This document shows positions 17,936-28,807 of a stretch of 53,661 bases of DNA, piece after piece. Origin of the DNA: Acidimicrobiia bacterium (GTDB taxonomy: Bacteria; Actinomycetota; Acidimicrobiia; Acidimicrobiales; Aldehydirespiratoraceae); assembly GCA_024421085.1 (NCBI GenBank), contig JAHQYN010000008.1:1-53661 (forward strand). The letters are read 5' to 3'. Below the pieces are notes generated by a model. That model ran no database searches and was not told the origin of the DNA. It saw only the letters and a program-made list of their open reading frames with translations. Numbering within the stretch: position 1 is the stretch's first letter; each line of letters starts with the position of its first letter. The position numbers and the translations under genes were made by a program.

Positions 17936-18865
17936 TCACTTGGTGACCTGCCCCCACATGTTGAACAGGTAGCGGCGGATGAAGAACATGAACACGATCG
18001 ACGGGACCATCAAGAAGAACCCGCCGGCGAACTGGAACGCATCAGGGGAGTTGGCCAGTGAATTCAACACCAGCGCAGGCAGCGTCCGGTTGTTGATCGT
18101 GAGGATGGCCGCCGCGAAGACTTCGTTCCAGGACAGCACGAACGAGAACAGGCCCGACGCGGCGATCCCCGGCAGCACCAGCGGCACCACGATGTAGCGG
18201 AACGACTGGAACGGGGTCGCCCCGAAGACCTTGCCCGCCTCCTCGAGCTCGTACGGGACGCTGGCGAACACACTGGACACGACCAGTATTGAAGTCGGCA
18301 GGGCGAGAGCGGTATGCATCAATGCCAGACTGTAGAGGCTGTCGAAAACGCCGATCCGCAGGTACAGCACGGCGAGCGGGATCGACAGCACCACGATCGG
18401 GAAGGCACGGACGGCAAGCACCGCCAGCCGGAAAAGATCGCGGCCCCTGAACAGATAACGGGCGATCGCGTACCCGGCCGGGATCGAGATCAAAGTCGAC
18501 AGGACCAGCGTGATCCCAGCCACGACCATGCTGTTCCACAGGCTCTGCAGGACGCCATCGGACTCCAGGAAGAAGCGCATCGTGTCCGTTGAGAATGCGA
18601 TGAACGGCAGGAAGTTCTTTGGGTAGGAGCGGACCGTCTCCTGGGTTGTGAACGCCATTGAGAACACGAAGAAGATCGGCACCGCGATCCACAGCGTCAA
18701 GATGGTGCCGGTGATGTACGCGGTCAGCCGGCCGCGGCCGCGCCGGCGCCGCATCCGCCGGTGCATCTTCTGAACCTCCGGAGAGTCCAGCGGAGGCAGC
18801 ACGGTTGGAAGCCCTGCACCCGCAGCGGGGCCCGCGGAGTCTTCGGGAGCGGTCTTGAGACTCAT
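17936..18865 (-). CDS. CUT1 sugar ABC transporter permease (MalG-like)
   Basis: 309 residues from ATG 18865, which overlaps the stop of the first permease by 4 bases. A Pro-rich N-terminal tail is followed by six hydrophobic segments beginning at ILTLWIAVPIFFVFSMAFTT. The EAA loop is ELEEAGKVFGATPFQSFRYI, with the usual E-A-G-x(9)-x-P pattern that docks to the ATPase. It forms the membrane channel together with the MalF-like protein. Confidence 0.9.
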   Translation of the reverse strand: MSLKTAPEDSAGPAAGAGLPTVLPPLDSPEVQKMHRRMRRRRGRGRLTAYITGTILTLWIAVPIFFVFSMAFTTQETVRSYPKNFLPFIAFSTDTMRFFLESDGVLQSLWNSMVVAGITLVLSTLISIPAGYAIARYLFRGRDLFRLAVLAVRAFPIVVLSIPLAVLYLRIGVFDSLYSLALMHTALALPTSILVVSSVFASVPYELEEAGKVFGATPFQSFRYIVVPLVLPGIAASGLFSFVLSWNEVFAAAILTINNRTLPALVLNSLANSPDAFQFAGGFFLMVPSIVFMFFIRRYLFNMWGQVTK

Positions 18866-20265
18866 GTCGGCCGGGTCTCCGGCTCGGATCGAACCGCTCG
18901 CAGGTAGAAGAATGCGCTCGCCATCGACAGCATGAGGATGAACACCGCATAGGCCGATGCCACATTGTTGTTGCGCAGGCCGAAGTACTGGCGGTAGGAC
19001 TCGTTGGCGAGGACGGTGACGACATCGCCCCCGCCCAGGGCGATCACGACCGCGAACACCTGGAAGGCGAGGATCGTGCGCAGGATCAGCGCCACCTGGA
19101 TGCTCGGGCGCAGCAGCGGCAGCATGATGTGGCGGACCCGCTGGAAATAGCTCGCCCCGAACAGTTCGGCCGCCTCCAGAGTCTCGTCGGGGATGGCCTG
19201 GAGGCCCGCAACCAGGATCACCATGACGATCGACGTCGCCCGCCACAACTCCGCGAGCACGATGGCGAAGATGATCCAGCCGACCGTATCGGCGGTCAAG
19301 AACGCATAGGGCCCGTCGATGATGCCCAGACCGTCGAGGATGCTGTTGAGCAGTCCGTTGCCGGTGAAGATCGAGAAGAAGAGGATTCCCGCGGCGAGGT
19401 CGCTCATGCCGATGGGCAGCGAGAATGCGTACAGGAAGCCGGTGCTCAAGCGGGTGCGGGCGTGGACGACCAGAGCCATGACCATCGCCAAAACGAACTG
19501 GGCCGGAATGATCAGCACCATCAGCAGCAACGTGGTGCGAACGGCGGGACCGAAGAAACGGTCATCGATCATGCGCCCGATGAACGCGGTGGTGAACTCG
19601 CCGTCGGTTCCCCGATGCACCCGGCCCCGCTCACCGTCTTCGAACACCTGCAGGAACCGTGACGGCGCCCAACCCGCTGCCGCGGCAGGGTCGTCGGCGG
19701 GTCGCACCTGGAACCAGACCTCGAGCAGCGCGACCTCGTTGATCTCCACAGGTGCGCGTTGTTCGAGCTTGCCGATCACCTCGCTGCGGTCGTTGGGCGA
19801 TTCGTGCACGTCGGTGAGAGGATCCGACGTGGCGGCGAGCCTCGGGCGGACCGTTCCGCTCACCGGCGCGCCTGTGGCGTCTTCGTCGCGCACCCGGATC
19901 CGAGCCCCAGACACCCAACCGCTGACGGGCGATCCGCTGGGATCCTCGGCGGTCACCTCATACCAGGGATCGGTGAGCGCGTCGGCGCTCCCGTCGCCGA
20001 CGACTTCCTGGCTGCTCCGATCAACTATTGCCAGCGCCGTGCCCTGGGGGATCTTCGAGACCTCGCTTGCGCCGAGGTTCGGTTCGTCGCGGATCGGCAA
20101 CAGGGCATCGTCGTCATAGACGGCCAGAACCAGACCCTCATACATCGGATAGGCGAAGAACATCGCGAGGTAGACGATCGCCGGCGCGATCAACAGATAG
20201 GGGACGACGCGATACCGCCACGTCCTAGCCTTTGAGGCGGACGTGGCGGTATCGGGTGTTGTCAT
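18862..20265 (-). CDS. CUT1 sugar ABC transporter permease (MalF-like) with SH3-like periplasmic insert
   Basis: 467 residues, long for a MalF-type permease without the E. coli P2 loop. GAGGGAG lies 4 bases before ATG 20265. TM1 is at about 20-44 (YLLIAPAIVYLAMFFAYPMY). Then come ~190 external residues with two similar modules, one near 55-127 (I-R-D-E-P-N, V-S-K-I-P-Q-G-T, PWYEVTAED, GWVSGARI) and one near 140-210 (VHESPNDRSEVIGKLEQRAP, VWFQVRPAD, GWAPSRFLQVF). This repeats the bacterial SH3 (SH3b) pattern. Five more TM segments follow, with EAA loop TLEAAELFGASYFQRVRHIM. SH3b domains often bind cell wall or peptides, so the insert may hold the importer near the wall or contact the binding protein (inference). 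Confidence 0.88.
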   Translation of the reverse strand: MTTPDTATSASKARTWRYRVVPYLLIAPAIVYLAMFFAYPMYEGLVLAVYDDDALLPIRDEPNLGASEVSKIPQGTALAIVDRSSQEVVGDGSADALTDPWYEVTAEDPSGSPVSGWVSGARIRVRDEDATGAPVSGTVRPRLAATSDPLTDVHESPNDRSEVIGKLEQRAPVEINEVALLEVWFQVRPADDPAAAAGWAPSRFLQVFEDGERGRVHRGTDGEFTTAFIGRMIDDRFFGPAVRTTLLLMVLIIPAQFVLAMVMALVVHARTRLSTGFLYAFSLPIGMSDLAAGILFFSIFTGNGLLNSILDGLGIIDGPYAFLTADTVGWIIFAIVLAELWRATSIVMVILVAGLQAIPDETLEAAELFGASYFQRVRHIMLPLLRPSIQVALILRTILAFQVFAVVIALGGGDVVTVLANESYRQYFGLRNNNVASAYAVFILMLSMASAFFYLRAVRSEPETRPT

Positions 20266-20311
20266 CGGGCTCCCTCTTGGGGTGAAAGGGACCTGGTAGT
20301 GATGCCGAGGC

Positions 20312-21877
<1,566 letters not shown>

Positions 21878-21932
21878 GGGTTTTCCCTCCTAAGTTGCCC
21901 AGGGGCGGTTGTATCGGCAGTTGTTGACCGAA

Positions 21933-21948
21933 TCCGAAACGTTTCGGA
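21933..21948. promoter_or_regulatory. LacI-type operator
   Basis: TCCGAAACGTTTCGGA is a perfect 16-bp palindrome with the CG centre typical of LacI/GalR-family sites. It lies between the divergent binding-protein and regulator genes. On the plus strand TACAAT at 21967-21972, with TTCGGA at 21943-21948 as a weak -35, may be the regulator promoter, so the operator would overlap its -35. Confidence 0.8.
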
Positions 21949-22046
21949 AATCGGATGGAAGGACACTACAATTCTGGTTGCCCGCTGTCAAACAAAAAGT
22001 TGAAATAGTCACCGCCACCAATTTCGAGGAAGACCAAGGAGCAACC

Positions 22047-23087
22047 TTGAGACCCAAGCGACGACCTACACTTCGCGATGTAGCCCGGGAGACAGGCATC
22101 TCCGTGACCCAGACGTCTAGGGCGCTCAACGGACACGATGACGTGTCTGCACGCACTCGGGAGCGTGTTGCCGAGGCAGCGGCGAAAATCGGCTACACCC
22201 CCAATCTCGAGGCTCGGCGCCTGAAGATGCCCGAGACTCGATCAAACTCTCTCGGACTCGTGCTGGTGACCAAGAATCAGCGCTTCTCGGATCCGTTCTT
22301 CGGCGGGTTGTTGACCGCGCTGGTAGACGAAGCAGCTCACGACGGCTGCGAGGTGCAGCTCACCACACCGCTCGCCGATGACGACCCGACTGCGTCGTAC
22401 GAACGTGCTCTTGCGACCAAACGGGTAGACGGATTCGTCGTGTTGCGAGCCGTCCACGATGATCCCCGTGTCGAGTTCCTTCTGGAACATTCGGTGCCTT
22501 TCGTGACTTTCGGGCGCGTCGGCGACACCGGGGGGCATCCGGCTGTGCGGGAGCCGATCGGCTGTCTTCATCCGGCTGTGGAGCATCTGGTTGCGTTGGG
22601 CCACCGACGGATAGGCTGTCTCGCCGAACCGCTTGAGCATGCCATTGCCACGCAACGCAAAGCGTCGTTTCATCAGGCGCTCGCTGACCACGGGCTAGAG
22701 GCCCAAGCCAGCCACATCGTGGTATGCGGCTTCAGGGAGCAGGAGGCGCAAGAGGCAACGGGCCTGCTGCTCGACGGGCCGGATCCCCCGTCCGCGCTCA
22801 TGACTTTCAATGATTCGCTGGCCATCGGGGCGCTGCGGGCGGCGGCGTCGCGCGGCATTGATGTGCCGGGCGACCTGAGCGTCGTCGGTTTCGATGACAT
22901 TCACGCGGCCAGCCACACGATGCCGCCGCTCACCACCCTGCGGCATCACCCCCAGGTCTTGGGGCGCCACCTGATCCGCCAACTGCTCGCCGCGATAGAG
23001 GATCGCGGGTACGCAGACGATGTCTGCATCACCCCCGAACTCATCGTTCGCCAGAGCACCGGCCCAGCGCCGACACGAGCGGCCTGA
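22047..23087 (+). CDS. LacI-family transcriptional regulator
   Basis: 346 residues from TTG 22047, chosen because AAGGAG lies at 22036-22041 and the HTH starts right after it. A longer frame from 21909 would run through the operator and promoter. The HTH is PTLRDVARETGISVTQTSRALNG, ending at the hinge helix PNLEARRLKM. The rest is a periplasmic-binding-protein-like sensor domain (LGLVLVTKNQRFSDPFFGGL, PPSALMTFNDSLAIGALRAA, LSVVGFDDI). It is divergent from the sugar operon with the palindromic operator between them, so it most likely represses the operon and itself until the imported solute binds. Confidence 0.9.
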   Translation: MRPKRRPTLRDVARETGISVTQTSRALNGHDDVSARTRERVAEAAAKIGYTPNLEARRLKMPETRSNSLGLVLVTKNQRFSDPFFGGLLTALVDEAAHDGCEVQLTTPLADDDPTASYERALATKRVDGFVVLRAVHDDPRVEFLLEHSVPFVTFGRVGDTGGHPAVREPIGCLHPAVEHLVALGHRRIGCLAEPLEHAIATQRKASFHQALADHGLEAQASHIVVCGFREQEAQEATGLLLDGPDPPSALMTFNDSLAIGALRAAASRGIDVPGDLSVVGFDDIHAASHTMPPLTTLRHHPQVLGRHLIRQLLAAIEDRGYADDVCITPELIVRQSTGPAPTRAA

Positions 23088-23293
23088 ACCACTTGTGCGC
23101 TGGCGCGGCGCTCGATCCGGTTCGCCGCAGTCAGACGTGACAGTCAGAGGTGTATTGTGAAGGAGTGGCTGAGGTTCGTATCTTGGCGATGAGTCGACGA
23201 CGGCATCGTTCCACCAACAAGTGCGAACAAGTCACAACCCCCAACCCCCGAAGACAAACGCTCCACAAGGTGGGAAGCTCAAGGTCCGGTCTC

Positions 23294-23320
23294 GGCGAAC
23301 TTGGAGAACTCGGTCGGTTG
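23294..23320 (+). repeat. Degenerate 9-bp direct repeats before the thiolase start
   Basis: ggcgaactt, ggagaactc and ggtcggttg are consecutive 9-base units ending 17 bases before the thiolase ATG. This is weak alone, but similar leaders occur before other genes in the window. Confidence 0.35.
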
Positions 23321-23336
23321 CGGGCAGGATGCAGGG

Positions 23337-24488
23337 ATGTCTGAGGCTTACATTGTTGACGCCGTGCGCACCCCCACCGGCAAGCGGGGCGGTGGACTGG
23401 CCCACATCCATCCGGCCGACCTGGGAGCAGCGTCGATCAAGGCGTTGATCGAACGCACCGGCATTGACCCCGCAGCGGTTGACGACGTCATATTCGGCAA
23501 CGTCGACTCGGTCGGGGGCCAGGCCGGTGACATTGCTCGAACCTCATGGCTCGCGGCCGGGCTTCCCACCCACGTTCCGGGAACCACCGTGGACCGTCAA
23601 TGCGGCTCGGGCCAGCAGGCCGTGACCTTCGCGGCGACGATGGTGATGGCGGGGATCGCCGATCTGGTGGTTGCCGGAGGTGTCCAGCAGATGTCGCAGA
23701 TACCGATCGGGTCAGCGATGATTCTGGCTGCTGACCTGGGTTTCGATGATCCGTTCAGCGGATCTGCCGGTTGGGTGCAGCGTTACGGCACCCAGGAGAT
23801 CTCGCAGTTCCGCGGGGCCGAGATGATCGCCGAGAAGTGGGACATCTCCCGCGAGGCGATGGAGGAGTTCTCCTTTGAGAGCCATGAACGGGCGATTCGG
23901 GCCATCGACGAGGGCCGTTTCGATGCTGAGATCGTTCCGCTGGGGGACTGCCTGACCGACGAGGGGCCCCGGCGCGGCGGCAGCCTCGAGAAGATGGCTC
24001 AACTTCAGCCTCTCGCGGAGGGCGGGAGGTTGACCGCGGCTGTGGCGAGCCAGATCAGTGACGCGTCGGCTTCGTTGCTGATCGCTTCGTCGCAGGGGAT
24101 CAAGGACCACGGCCTGACCCCGAGAGCCCGGATCCATCACCTGAGCGTGCGCGGCGACGACCCGGTGCTGATGCTCACCGGGCCCATTCCCGCCACGGCC
24201 CACGCCTTCGAGAAGACCGGCATGTCGGTCTCCGATATCGACCTCTTCGAGTGCAACGAGGCATTCGCCTGCGTGCCGATGGCCTGGATGGCCGAGCACG
24301 ACATTCCCCACGCGTCAGTCAACGTCAACGGCGGTGCGATTGCGCTCGGTCATCCCCTCGGTGCCACCGGGGCCAAGCTGATGACCACCCTGTTGCACGA
24401 GCTAGAACGTTCGGGCGGCCGCTACGGACTCCAGACCATGTGCGAGGGAGGCGGCCAAGCCAACGTCACGATCATTGAACGGCTCTAG
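23337..24488 (+). CDS. Acetyl-CoA acetyltransferase (thiolase)
   Basis: 383 residues from ATG 23337, where MSEAYIVDAVRTPTGKRGG begins as in thiolases. The nucleophile is Cys in DRQCGSGQQA. The second-half motifs are CNEAFACVP, NVNGGAIALGHPLGATGAK (catalytic His) and CEGGGQANVTIIE (second Cys). All catalytic residues are present. It condenses or cleaves acyl-CoA in fatty-acid or related degradation. Length is normal. It is monocistronic and convergent with carD. Confidence 0.92.
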   Translation: MSEAYIVDAVRTPTGKRGGGLAHIHPADLGAASIKALIERTGIDPAAVDDVIFGNVDSVGGQAGDIARTSWLAAGLPTHVPGTTVDRQCGSGQQAVTFAATMVMAGIADLVVAGGVQQMSQIPIGSAMILAADLGFDDPFSGSAGWVQRYGTQEISQFRGAEMIAEKWDISREAMEEFSFESHERAIRAIDEGRFDAEIVPLGDCLTDEGPRRGGSLEKMAQLQPLAEGGRLTAAVASQISDASASLLIASSQGIKDHGLTPRARIHHLSVRGDDPVLMLTGPIPATAHAFEKTGMSVSDIDLFECNEAFACVPMAWMAEHDIPHASVNVNGGAIALGHPLGATGAKLMTTLLHELERSGGRYGLQTMCEGGGQANVTIIERL

Positions 24489-24583
24489 GTAGCGCAACCG
24501 AGTCACCCCACCAAGCTTCGCGCCGCTCGGGCCACTGCTTCGCGTCGCTGGGGCCGCGTCGTCCAACCTGTGCGGTCGGCCTT

Positions 24584-25063
24584 TCACACCAGAGCGTCGT
24601 CGACGCGGGTCGTGGCGATCTCCTCGTCGACCTCGAGGGCGAACGCGAGCTCTGAGATGAGCACTGTCCGTGCCTTCGTGTAGAGCGACTTCTCGCCGGC
24701 CGACAGTCCCCTGGCGTTGTCTCGCAGCGCAAGGTTGCGGACCACCTCAGCGACCTGGTACACATCGCCGGACTTCAGCTTCTCCTGATGGTTCTTGAAG
24801 CGTCGCGACCAGTTGGCGGGCTCGCGCACGTCTCGTTTGGCGAGCACCTCGAAGAGGTCTTCGACGTCCTCAGTGGAGATCGGCCAACGCATGCCGACCT
24901 GCTCGACCTTGTCGACGGGCACTGAGAGGACCAGGTCGCCGTGTGCCATGCGCAACACGAGATAGTCCCGCTCCTCGCCGAACGCGGTGCGCTTCTCCTT
25001 CTTCTCGATAATGGCTGCGCCGTGGTGCGGATAGACGACGCGATCACCCGGTTTGTAGGTCAC
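24584..25063 (-). CDS. carD: CarD/CdnL-family RNA polymerase-binding regulator
   Basis: 159 residues starting at GTG 25063. The N-terminal Tudor-like RNAP-interacting domain reads YKPGDRVVYPHHGAAIIEKK, DYLVLRMAHGDLVLSVPVD. The helical C-terminal domain contains the Trp (PANWSRRFKNHQEKLKSGD) that wedges into the promoter bubble, then EVVRNLALRD and LYTKARTVLISELA. CarD stabilises open complexes at rRNA and housekeeping promoters and is essential in mycobacteria. Length matches the family. Confidence 0.93.
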   Translation of the reverse strand: MTYKPGDRVVYPHHGAAIIEKKEKRTAFGEERDYLVLRMAHGDLVLSVPVDKVEQVGMRWPISTEDVEDLFEVLAKRDVREPANWSRRFKNHQEKLKSGDVYQVAEVVRNLALRDNARGLSAGEKSLYTKARTVLISELAFALEVDEEIATTRVDDALV

Positions 25064-25156
25064 AGAAGTCCTCGTGGGTAGCCAGACACCGTGTTCAAGG
25101 ATGCCAGGACTGGCACTGTTCGCAAACGCTTCGGGCGCTGTTTGTTCGACGGAGCA

Positions 25157-25930
25157 CTACAGCCAGCGCCTGATCCATTCCCCGGGGGGCGCCAGGGCCT
25201 CATCGATACCGGCCATGACCGAAGGGTCCAGCAGGTCGCGAAGATCATCGACAAGGGCGTCTTTGTCGGGAAGGTCGGCAATGCACCAGCGGGCGAAGGA
25301 ACCTTCGTCGAGCCATCCGGCGATCGCAGGGTCCATCCCAGGCCAGGGTGAGGAGGCATTCGAGGCTCGATTTCGGAACGCGTCCCAGCCCAACGGCAGC
25401 CTCAAGCGCCTGTTGCGCAGGCGCCACGGTTCGATCTGCCGGTCCGTGAGCGGGTGCAGCACCGACACCGCAGCCCAGTTGAGCGGTCCTTCGGTAGCAG
25501 CGCGCAGCGCCACGCTGATGATCCCGTCGAGCCAGAACACGTCTAGGACGTCTGACGGAGGGGTCGGTTCTGCAGGCGTGGCCATTCCCAGCACGCGCCG
25601 CCCGACATCGACTGCCGGACCGAGCTCGGCCTCAATCGTCATCGGCTGCTTCCGGTCGGGGTCGATGATCAGCGGCGCCGAGGTCCGGCTCACGACGACG
25701 GCGATTCGGGTGTCGGACTCCTCTCTGTGGACCAGGCGGGCCGACAGTGGGTAGGCGACGGCACCCACGCCTCTGCCGCAGCGCACCCCCACCAGGGGAC
25801 CGTAGGGATGCGCGCTGCTGCCGGGAGGCGGAGGGATAGCAATCATCTCCTCGGCGAGGGCGGCGACTCCGCAGTCGAGCGAGAGTGCGCGCCTGCCCAA
25901 GGAACTGGCGGATAGGGACTTGGCCATCAT
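25157..25930 (-). CDS. Hypothetical protein
   Basis: 257 residues, not recognised. There is no signal peptide or membrane segment. The middle has LDVFWLDGIISVALRAATEG and PLNWAAVSVLHPLTDRQIEPW; the end has DALVDDLRDLLDPSVMAGID. Its place next to carD suggests a conserved neighbourhood gene of unknown job. Two ATG codons in a row (25930, 25927) are possible starts. A 10-bp direct duplication lies about 110 bases upstream. Confidence 0.65.
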   Translation of the reverse strand: MMAKSLSASSLGRRALSLDCGVAALAEEMIAIPPPPGSSAHPYGPLVGVRCGRGVGAVAYPLSARLVHREESDTRIAVVVSRTSAPLIIDPDRKQPMTIEAELGPAVDVGRRVLGMATPAEPTPPSDVLDVFWLDGIISVALRAATEGPLNWAAVSVLHPLTDRQIEPWRLRNRRLRLPLGWDAFRNRASNASSPWPGMDPAIAGWLDEGSFARWCIADLPDKDALVDDLRDLLDPSVMAGIDEALAPPGEWIRRWL

Positions 25931-26038
25931 TTTCTCCGGGTTGATGTCGGGGTGTGATGGCGGTCCGACCCGGATCGCGAGGGAACCCAGATCATGGCCG
26001 GAGTGTGTGACACTGCTGTTCTGGGATTCGCCTGAGAA

Positions 26039-26058
26039 CGGAGTTCAGTGGAGTTCAG
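26039..26058 (-). repeat. 10-bp direct duplication in a gene leader
   Basis: ggagttcagt occurs twice in a row on the plus strand. It lies about 110 bases before the start of the minus-strand hypothetical gene and has the same ACTC-rich make-up (minus strand) as other leader repeats in the window. Confidence 0.45.
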
Positions 26059-26141
26059 TTGCCCAATAGCGCCGAGCAGAGCAGACGGACCGCCCCTTCC
26101 GTTCGAGCCGCAGAGGCACTCCGTCGCCTGATCCGCCAGAG

Positions 26142-27587
26142 TCAGTTGAGAGTCAAGGTCACCAGGAACTGCAGGGGCCAGTTCTTGCCGCCGAGAATCC
26201 ACTCGCCGTCTCCGTTGTAGGCAATGCCGTTGAGCACCTCGTGGCGTTCGCCGGCTGGGATGCCCGCTTCGCCGGCCAGCGCCGCGGCGTCGATAGACAC
26301 CAGCACCTCCCCAGAATCGGGGTCGATGACGATGATCTCGTTGCTCATCCAGATGTTGGCGACAACCAGCCCGTCGACGCATTCGAGTTCGTTGACCCTT
26401 GTCACGGGATCGTCGCCGCGAAGGATCGTCGTGGTCGCCGCGACTGTGAAGTCCCTGTCGCGGTGGGTGAGCGTCGGAGTGCCGTCGCTCATCAACAGAC
26501 GGGAACGGCCCTCGTCCCAACAGATGCCCCAGCCCTCGCCGTCGTAGCGGAACTCGCCGCGCGGCTCGAAAGTGTCGCGGTCCCAGCGAAATGCCCGGCC
26601 CTCGCGCCAGGAGAGTTGGATTATCTCGTCGCCGACCAGAGTCAGACCCTCGCCGAACACCTCGCGCTCGAGCGCAACCGAGCGCAGTTCCAGCGTGCCT
26701 TCGAGGGCACGCAACCGCGACTTCCCGTAGAGCCCGGTGCTCTCATAGATGATCCCGTCGTCAGTCTCGAGTCCCTGAGTGAAGGCGTCGGTTTCGTGAC
26801 GCCACGAAGCCTCGATCCTCACCCGCCACTCCCTGTCGCTCGCGGTGCGGGGATCCGATGGCCAAGGCGACACCTCGGCGACACCTGGTGACCTGGTTGA
26901 GGTCGTGTTTGTGCTGGTCGGTGTGTTGGTGGTGTTGGTTTGGGTTGTGCTGGTCGGTGGTGTGGTTGACGTCGTGTTCGTGTTTGTGCTGGTCGGTGTG
27001 TTGGTGGTGTTGGTTTGGGTTGTGCTGGTTGGTGGTGTGGTTGTGGCGGTCGGTGGTGTGGTTGAGGTCGTGTTCGTGCTGGTCGGTGGTGTGGTTGACG
27101 TCGTGTTTGTGCTGGTCGGTGTGTTGGTGGTGTTGGTTTGGGTTGTGCTGGTTGGTGGTTTGGTTGAGGTAGTGTTTGTGCTGGTCGGCGTGTTGGTGCC
27201 GTCCGTGCCCTGGTTGGTGGTTGGAGAGTTGGTCGGCGTGGTGGTCGTCGTGCCCGAGCCGTTGTTGCCCTTGATGGTCAAACCGGAGTCGATCGGTGCG
27301 GTGGTCGTGTCTGTTCGGGGCACGACTGTGGTCGTCGTGGTGGCAATGTCGGTGGACGAGGCCGTGCTGGTGGCGGCTGTGTCGGTGCTTTCCATCGCTG
27401 AGGTCGCCCCCGTCCCAGTGCCGGAGCCGGCGGTCTCGGCGTTGCCGACCAGGTCCGCTGTCGTCGAGGTGCTCGCACCAGGCTCATCGCCGAGACGGTC
27501 GCCATCTGATCCAGCACATGCCGATACTGCGACGCAGAAAATGAATGCGACCGGGAGGGCCGCGCCTCGGCCGATGCGACCGAACAT
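26142..27587 (-). CDS. Glutaminyl-peptide cyclotransferase-like lipoprotein with Thr-rich linker
   Basis: 481 residues. The signal peptide has lipobox V-S-A-C at Cys24. Residues ~95-240 are a low-complexity Thr/Pro/Asn linker. The C-terminal ~230 residues form a beta-propeller of the glutamine cyclotransferase family: RHETDAFTQGLETDDGIIYE, STGLYGKSRLR, FGEGLTLVGDEIIQLSWREG, VNELECVDGLVVANIWMSNE and NGIAYNGDG. These enzymes convert N-terminal Gln to pyroglutamate on exported proteins. The linker would hold the domain away from the membrane. The ATG overlaps the CoA-transferase stop by one base (TGATG). Confidence 0.88.
   Translation of the reverse strand: MFGRIGRGAALPVAFIFCVAVSACAGSDGDRLGDEPGASTSTTADLVGNAETAGSGTGTGATSAMESTDTAATSTASSTDIATTTTTVVPRTDTTTAPIDSGLTIKGNNGSGTTTTTPTNSPTTNQGTDGTNTPTSTNTTSTKPPTSTTQTNTTNTPTSTNTTSTTPPTSTNTTSTTPPTATTTPPTSTTQTNTTNTPTSTNTNTTSTTPPTSTTQTNTTNTPTSTNTTSTRSPGVAEVSPWPSDPRTASDREWRVRIEASWRHETDAFTQGLETDDGIIYESTGLYGKSRLRALEGTLELRSVALEREVFGEGLTLVGDEIIQLSWREGRAFRWDRDTFEPRGEFRYDGEGWGICWDEGRSRLLMSDGTPTLTHRDRDFTVAATTTILRGDDPVTRVNELECVDGLVVANIWMSNEIIVIDPDSGEVLVSIDAAALAGEAGIPAGERHEVLNGIAYNGDGEWILGGKNWPLQFLVTLTLN
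26886..27215 (-). repeat. Thr-rich linker coding repeat
   Basis: Imperfect repeats of ggtcggtgtgttggtggt, gttggtttgggttgtgct and ggtggtgtggttgacgtc (plus strand) encode TNTTSTTPPTSTTQ-like units. They are multiples of three and show higher-order copies (the segment near 26920-26990 is repeated near 26990-27060 and 27110-27160). Length variation between strains is likely. Confidence 0.8.
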
Positions 27588-28792
27588 CAGGCGATACCCA
27601 CCACACCCCGAGCCGCGAGGGATTCCGCATCGTTGGCGCGGCCGAGGCTGCCGAGAATCTCCACGGTGTGCTCCCCGAGTCTGGGGGCGAGGCTGCGCGG
27701 CGCCCAGGGTGTGCCGTCGAAATCGACCGGTGTGGCGATCATCGATGTCGTGGCAGACTCGTCGGGCACCTCAACGAGGGCGCCCGCCGCATAGAACTGG
27801 GGATCCGCGAGCAGATCGTCGGGTGACTGGACCGGCGCCCAGAAGAAGTCTGGTTCCGCAGCGAAGATCTCGGCCCACTCGGCGAGCGTCTTCGTGACGA
27901 AGATCTTGTCGAGTTCGCCGAGCAGCTCCGGCCCGTTGCGTGCCCGGTCAGCAGCCGTGGCGAAACGCCCGTGGGTGATCCATTCCGGGTGCCCCACCGC
28001 GCGCGCCAGCGGCGGCCAGTGCCGATTCGCCTCCAGGCCCACGACCCAGAACCGCTTGCCGTCGCCGGCGATGTAGTTGTTGGTGGTGGGGTTGTGCATC
28101 GTCTCCCGGGCACCGACTCCCAGCGTGAGCCCCCAGCCCACGGTGATCGACAGATCGAAGCTGATCGTGTAGATCCCCGTGCGGAACAGCGAAGTCGAGC
28201 ACAGTTGCCCTCGGCCAGTGCGTTCACGGCTGTACAACGCTGCGGAGACGGCGGCTGCGGCCGCCATGCCGGCATTGTGGTCACCCATGCCGCCCCGTTG
28301 GAACGGGGGATTGCTGCCCTGCGGAGTGAGCATGTGGGCGATCCCGGACCGTGCCCAGAAGGCGGCGATGTCATACGCCGCACGGTCCTTGTCGGGCCCG
28401 TCAAGGCCGAATCCTGTGATCGCCGCGTACACCAGGCGGGGATGCTGCTCCAGCAGGGTCTCGTGGTCCAGCCCCAGGCGTTCGAGTCCGGCGAGCCGCA
28501 CATTGGTGATGAACACGTCGGCCTGCGCGATCAGTTCCTTGGCGATTGCCAGACCCTCGTCGTCGGAGAGGTCCAGGGCGATGCTGCGCTTGGAGCGGTT
28601 GTCAAGTTCGAACACGGGGTTGGTGGGCATGTCGCCACCGAGCATGTTTTGGAAGGTACGGGCCGGGTCACCGCCCAGAGGCTCGATCTTGATCACATCC
28701 GCGCCCCAGTCCGCCAAGATGCCTCCAGCGGCTGGTCCGGCTACCCAGACGCCGAGCTCAACGATCCGTACTCCATCAAGTGGTCCCGGCAA
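27587..28792 (-). CDS. CaiB/BaiF family III CoA-transferase
   Basis: 401 residues starting at TTG 28792, with AAGGAG 7 bases upstream. The N-terminus GPLDGVRIVELGVWVAGP is followed by ADWGADVIKIEPLGGDPAR. FELDNRSKRSIALDL and the catalytic Asp region GGMGDHNAGMAAAAAVSAAL are characteristic of family III. It moves CoA between carboxylic acids, but the specific substrates cannot be read from sequence. The partner gene for the cyclotransferase protein follows in the same transcript. A 9-bp direct repeat lies just upstream of the TTG. Confidence 0.9.
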   Translation of the reverse strand: MPGPLDGVRIVELGVWVAGPAAGGILADWGADVIKIEPLGGDPARTFQNMLGGDMPTNPVFELDNRSKRSIALDLSDDEGLAIAKELIAQADVFITNVRLAGLERLGLDHETLLEQHPRLVYAAITGFGLDGPDKDRAAYDIAAFWARSGIAHMLTPQGSNPPFQRGGMGDHNAGMAAAAAVSAALYSRERTGRGQLCSTSLFRTGIYTISFDLSITVGWGLTLGVGARETMHNPTTNNYIAGDGKRFWVVGLEANRHWPPLARAVGHPEWITHGRFATAADRARNGPELLGELDKIFVTKTLAEWAEIFAAEPDFFWAPVQSPDDLLADPQFYAAGALVEVPDESATTSMIATPVDFDGTPWAPRSLAPRLGEHTVEILGSLGRANDAESLAARGVVGIA

Positions 28793-28807
28793 TGCTCTAC
28801 TCCTTGA

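Noticed and set aside
24490-24583. Terminator between the convergent thiolase and carD genes
   Set aside because: Imperfect direct repeats (cttcgcgccgctcggg / cttcgcgtcgctgggg) are present but no clear hairpin with a T run.
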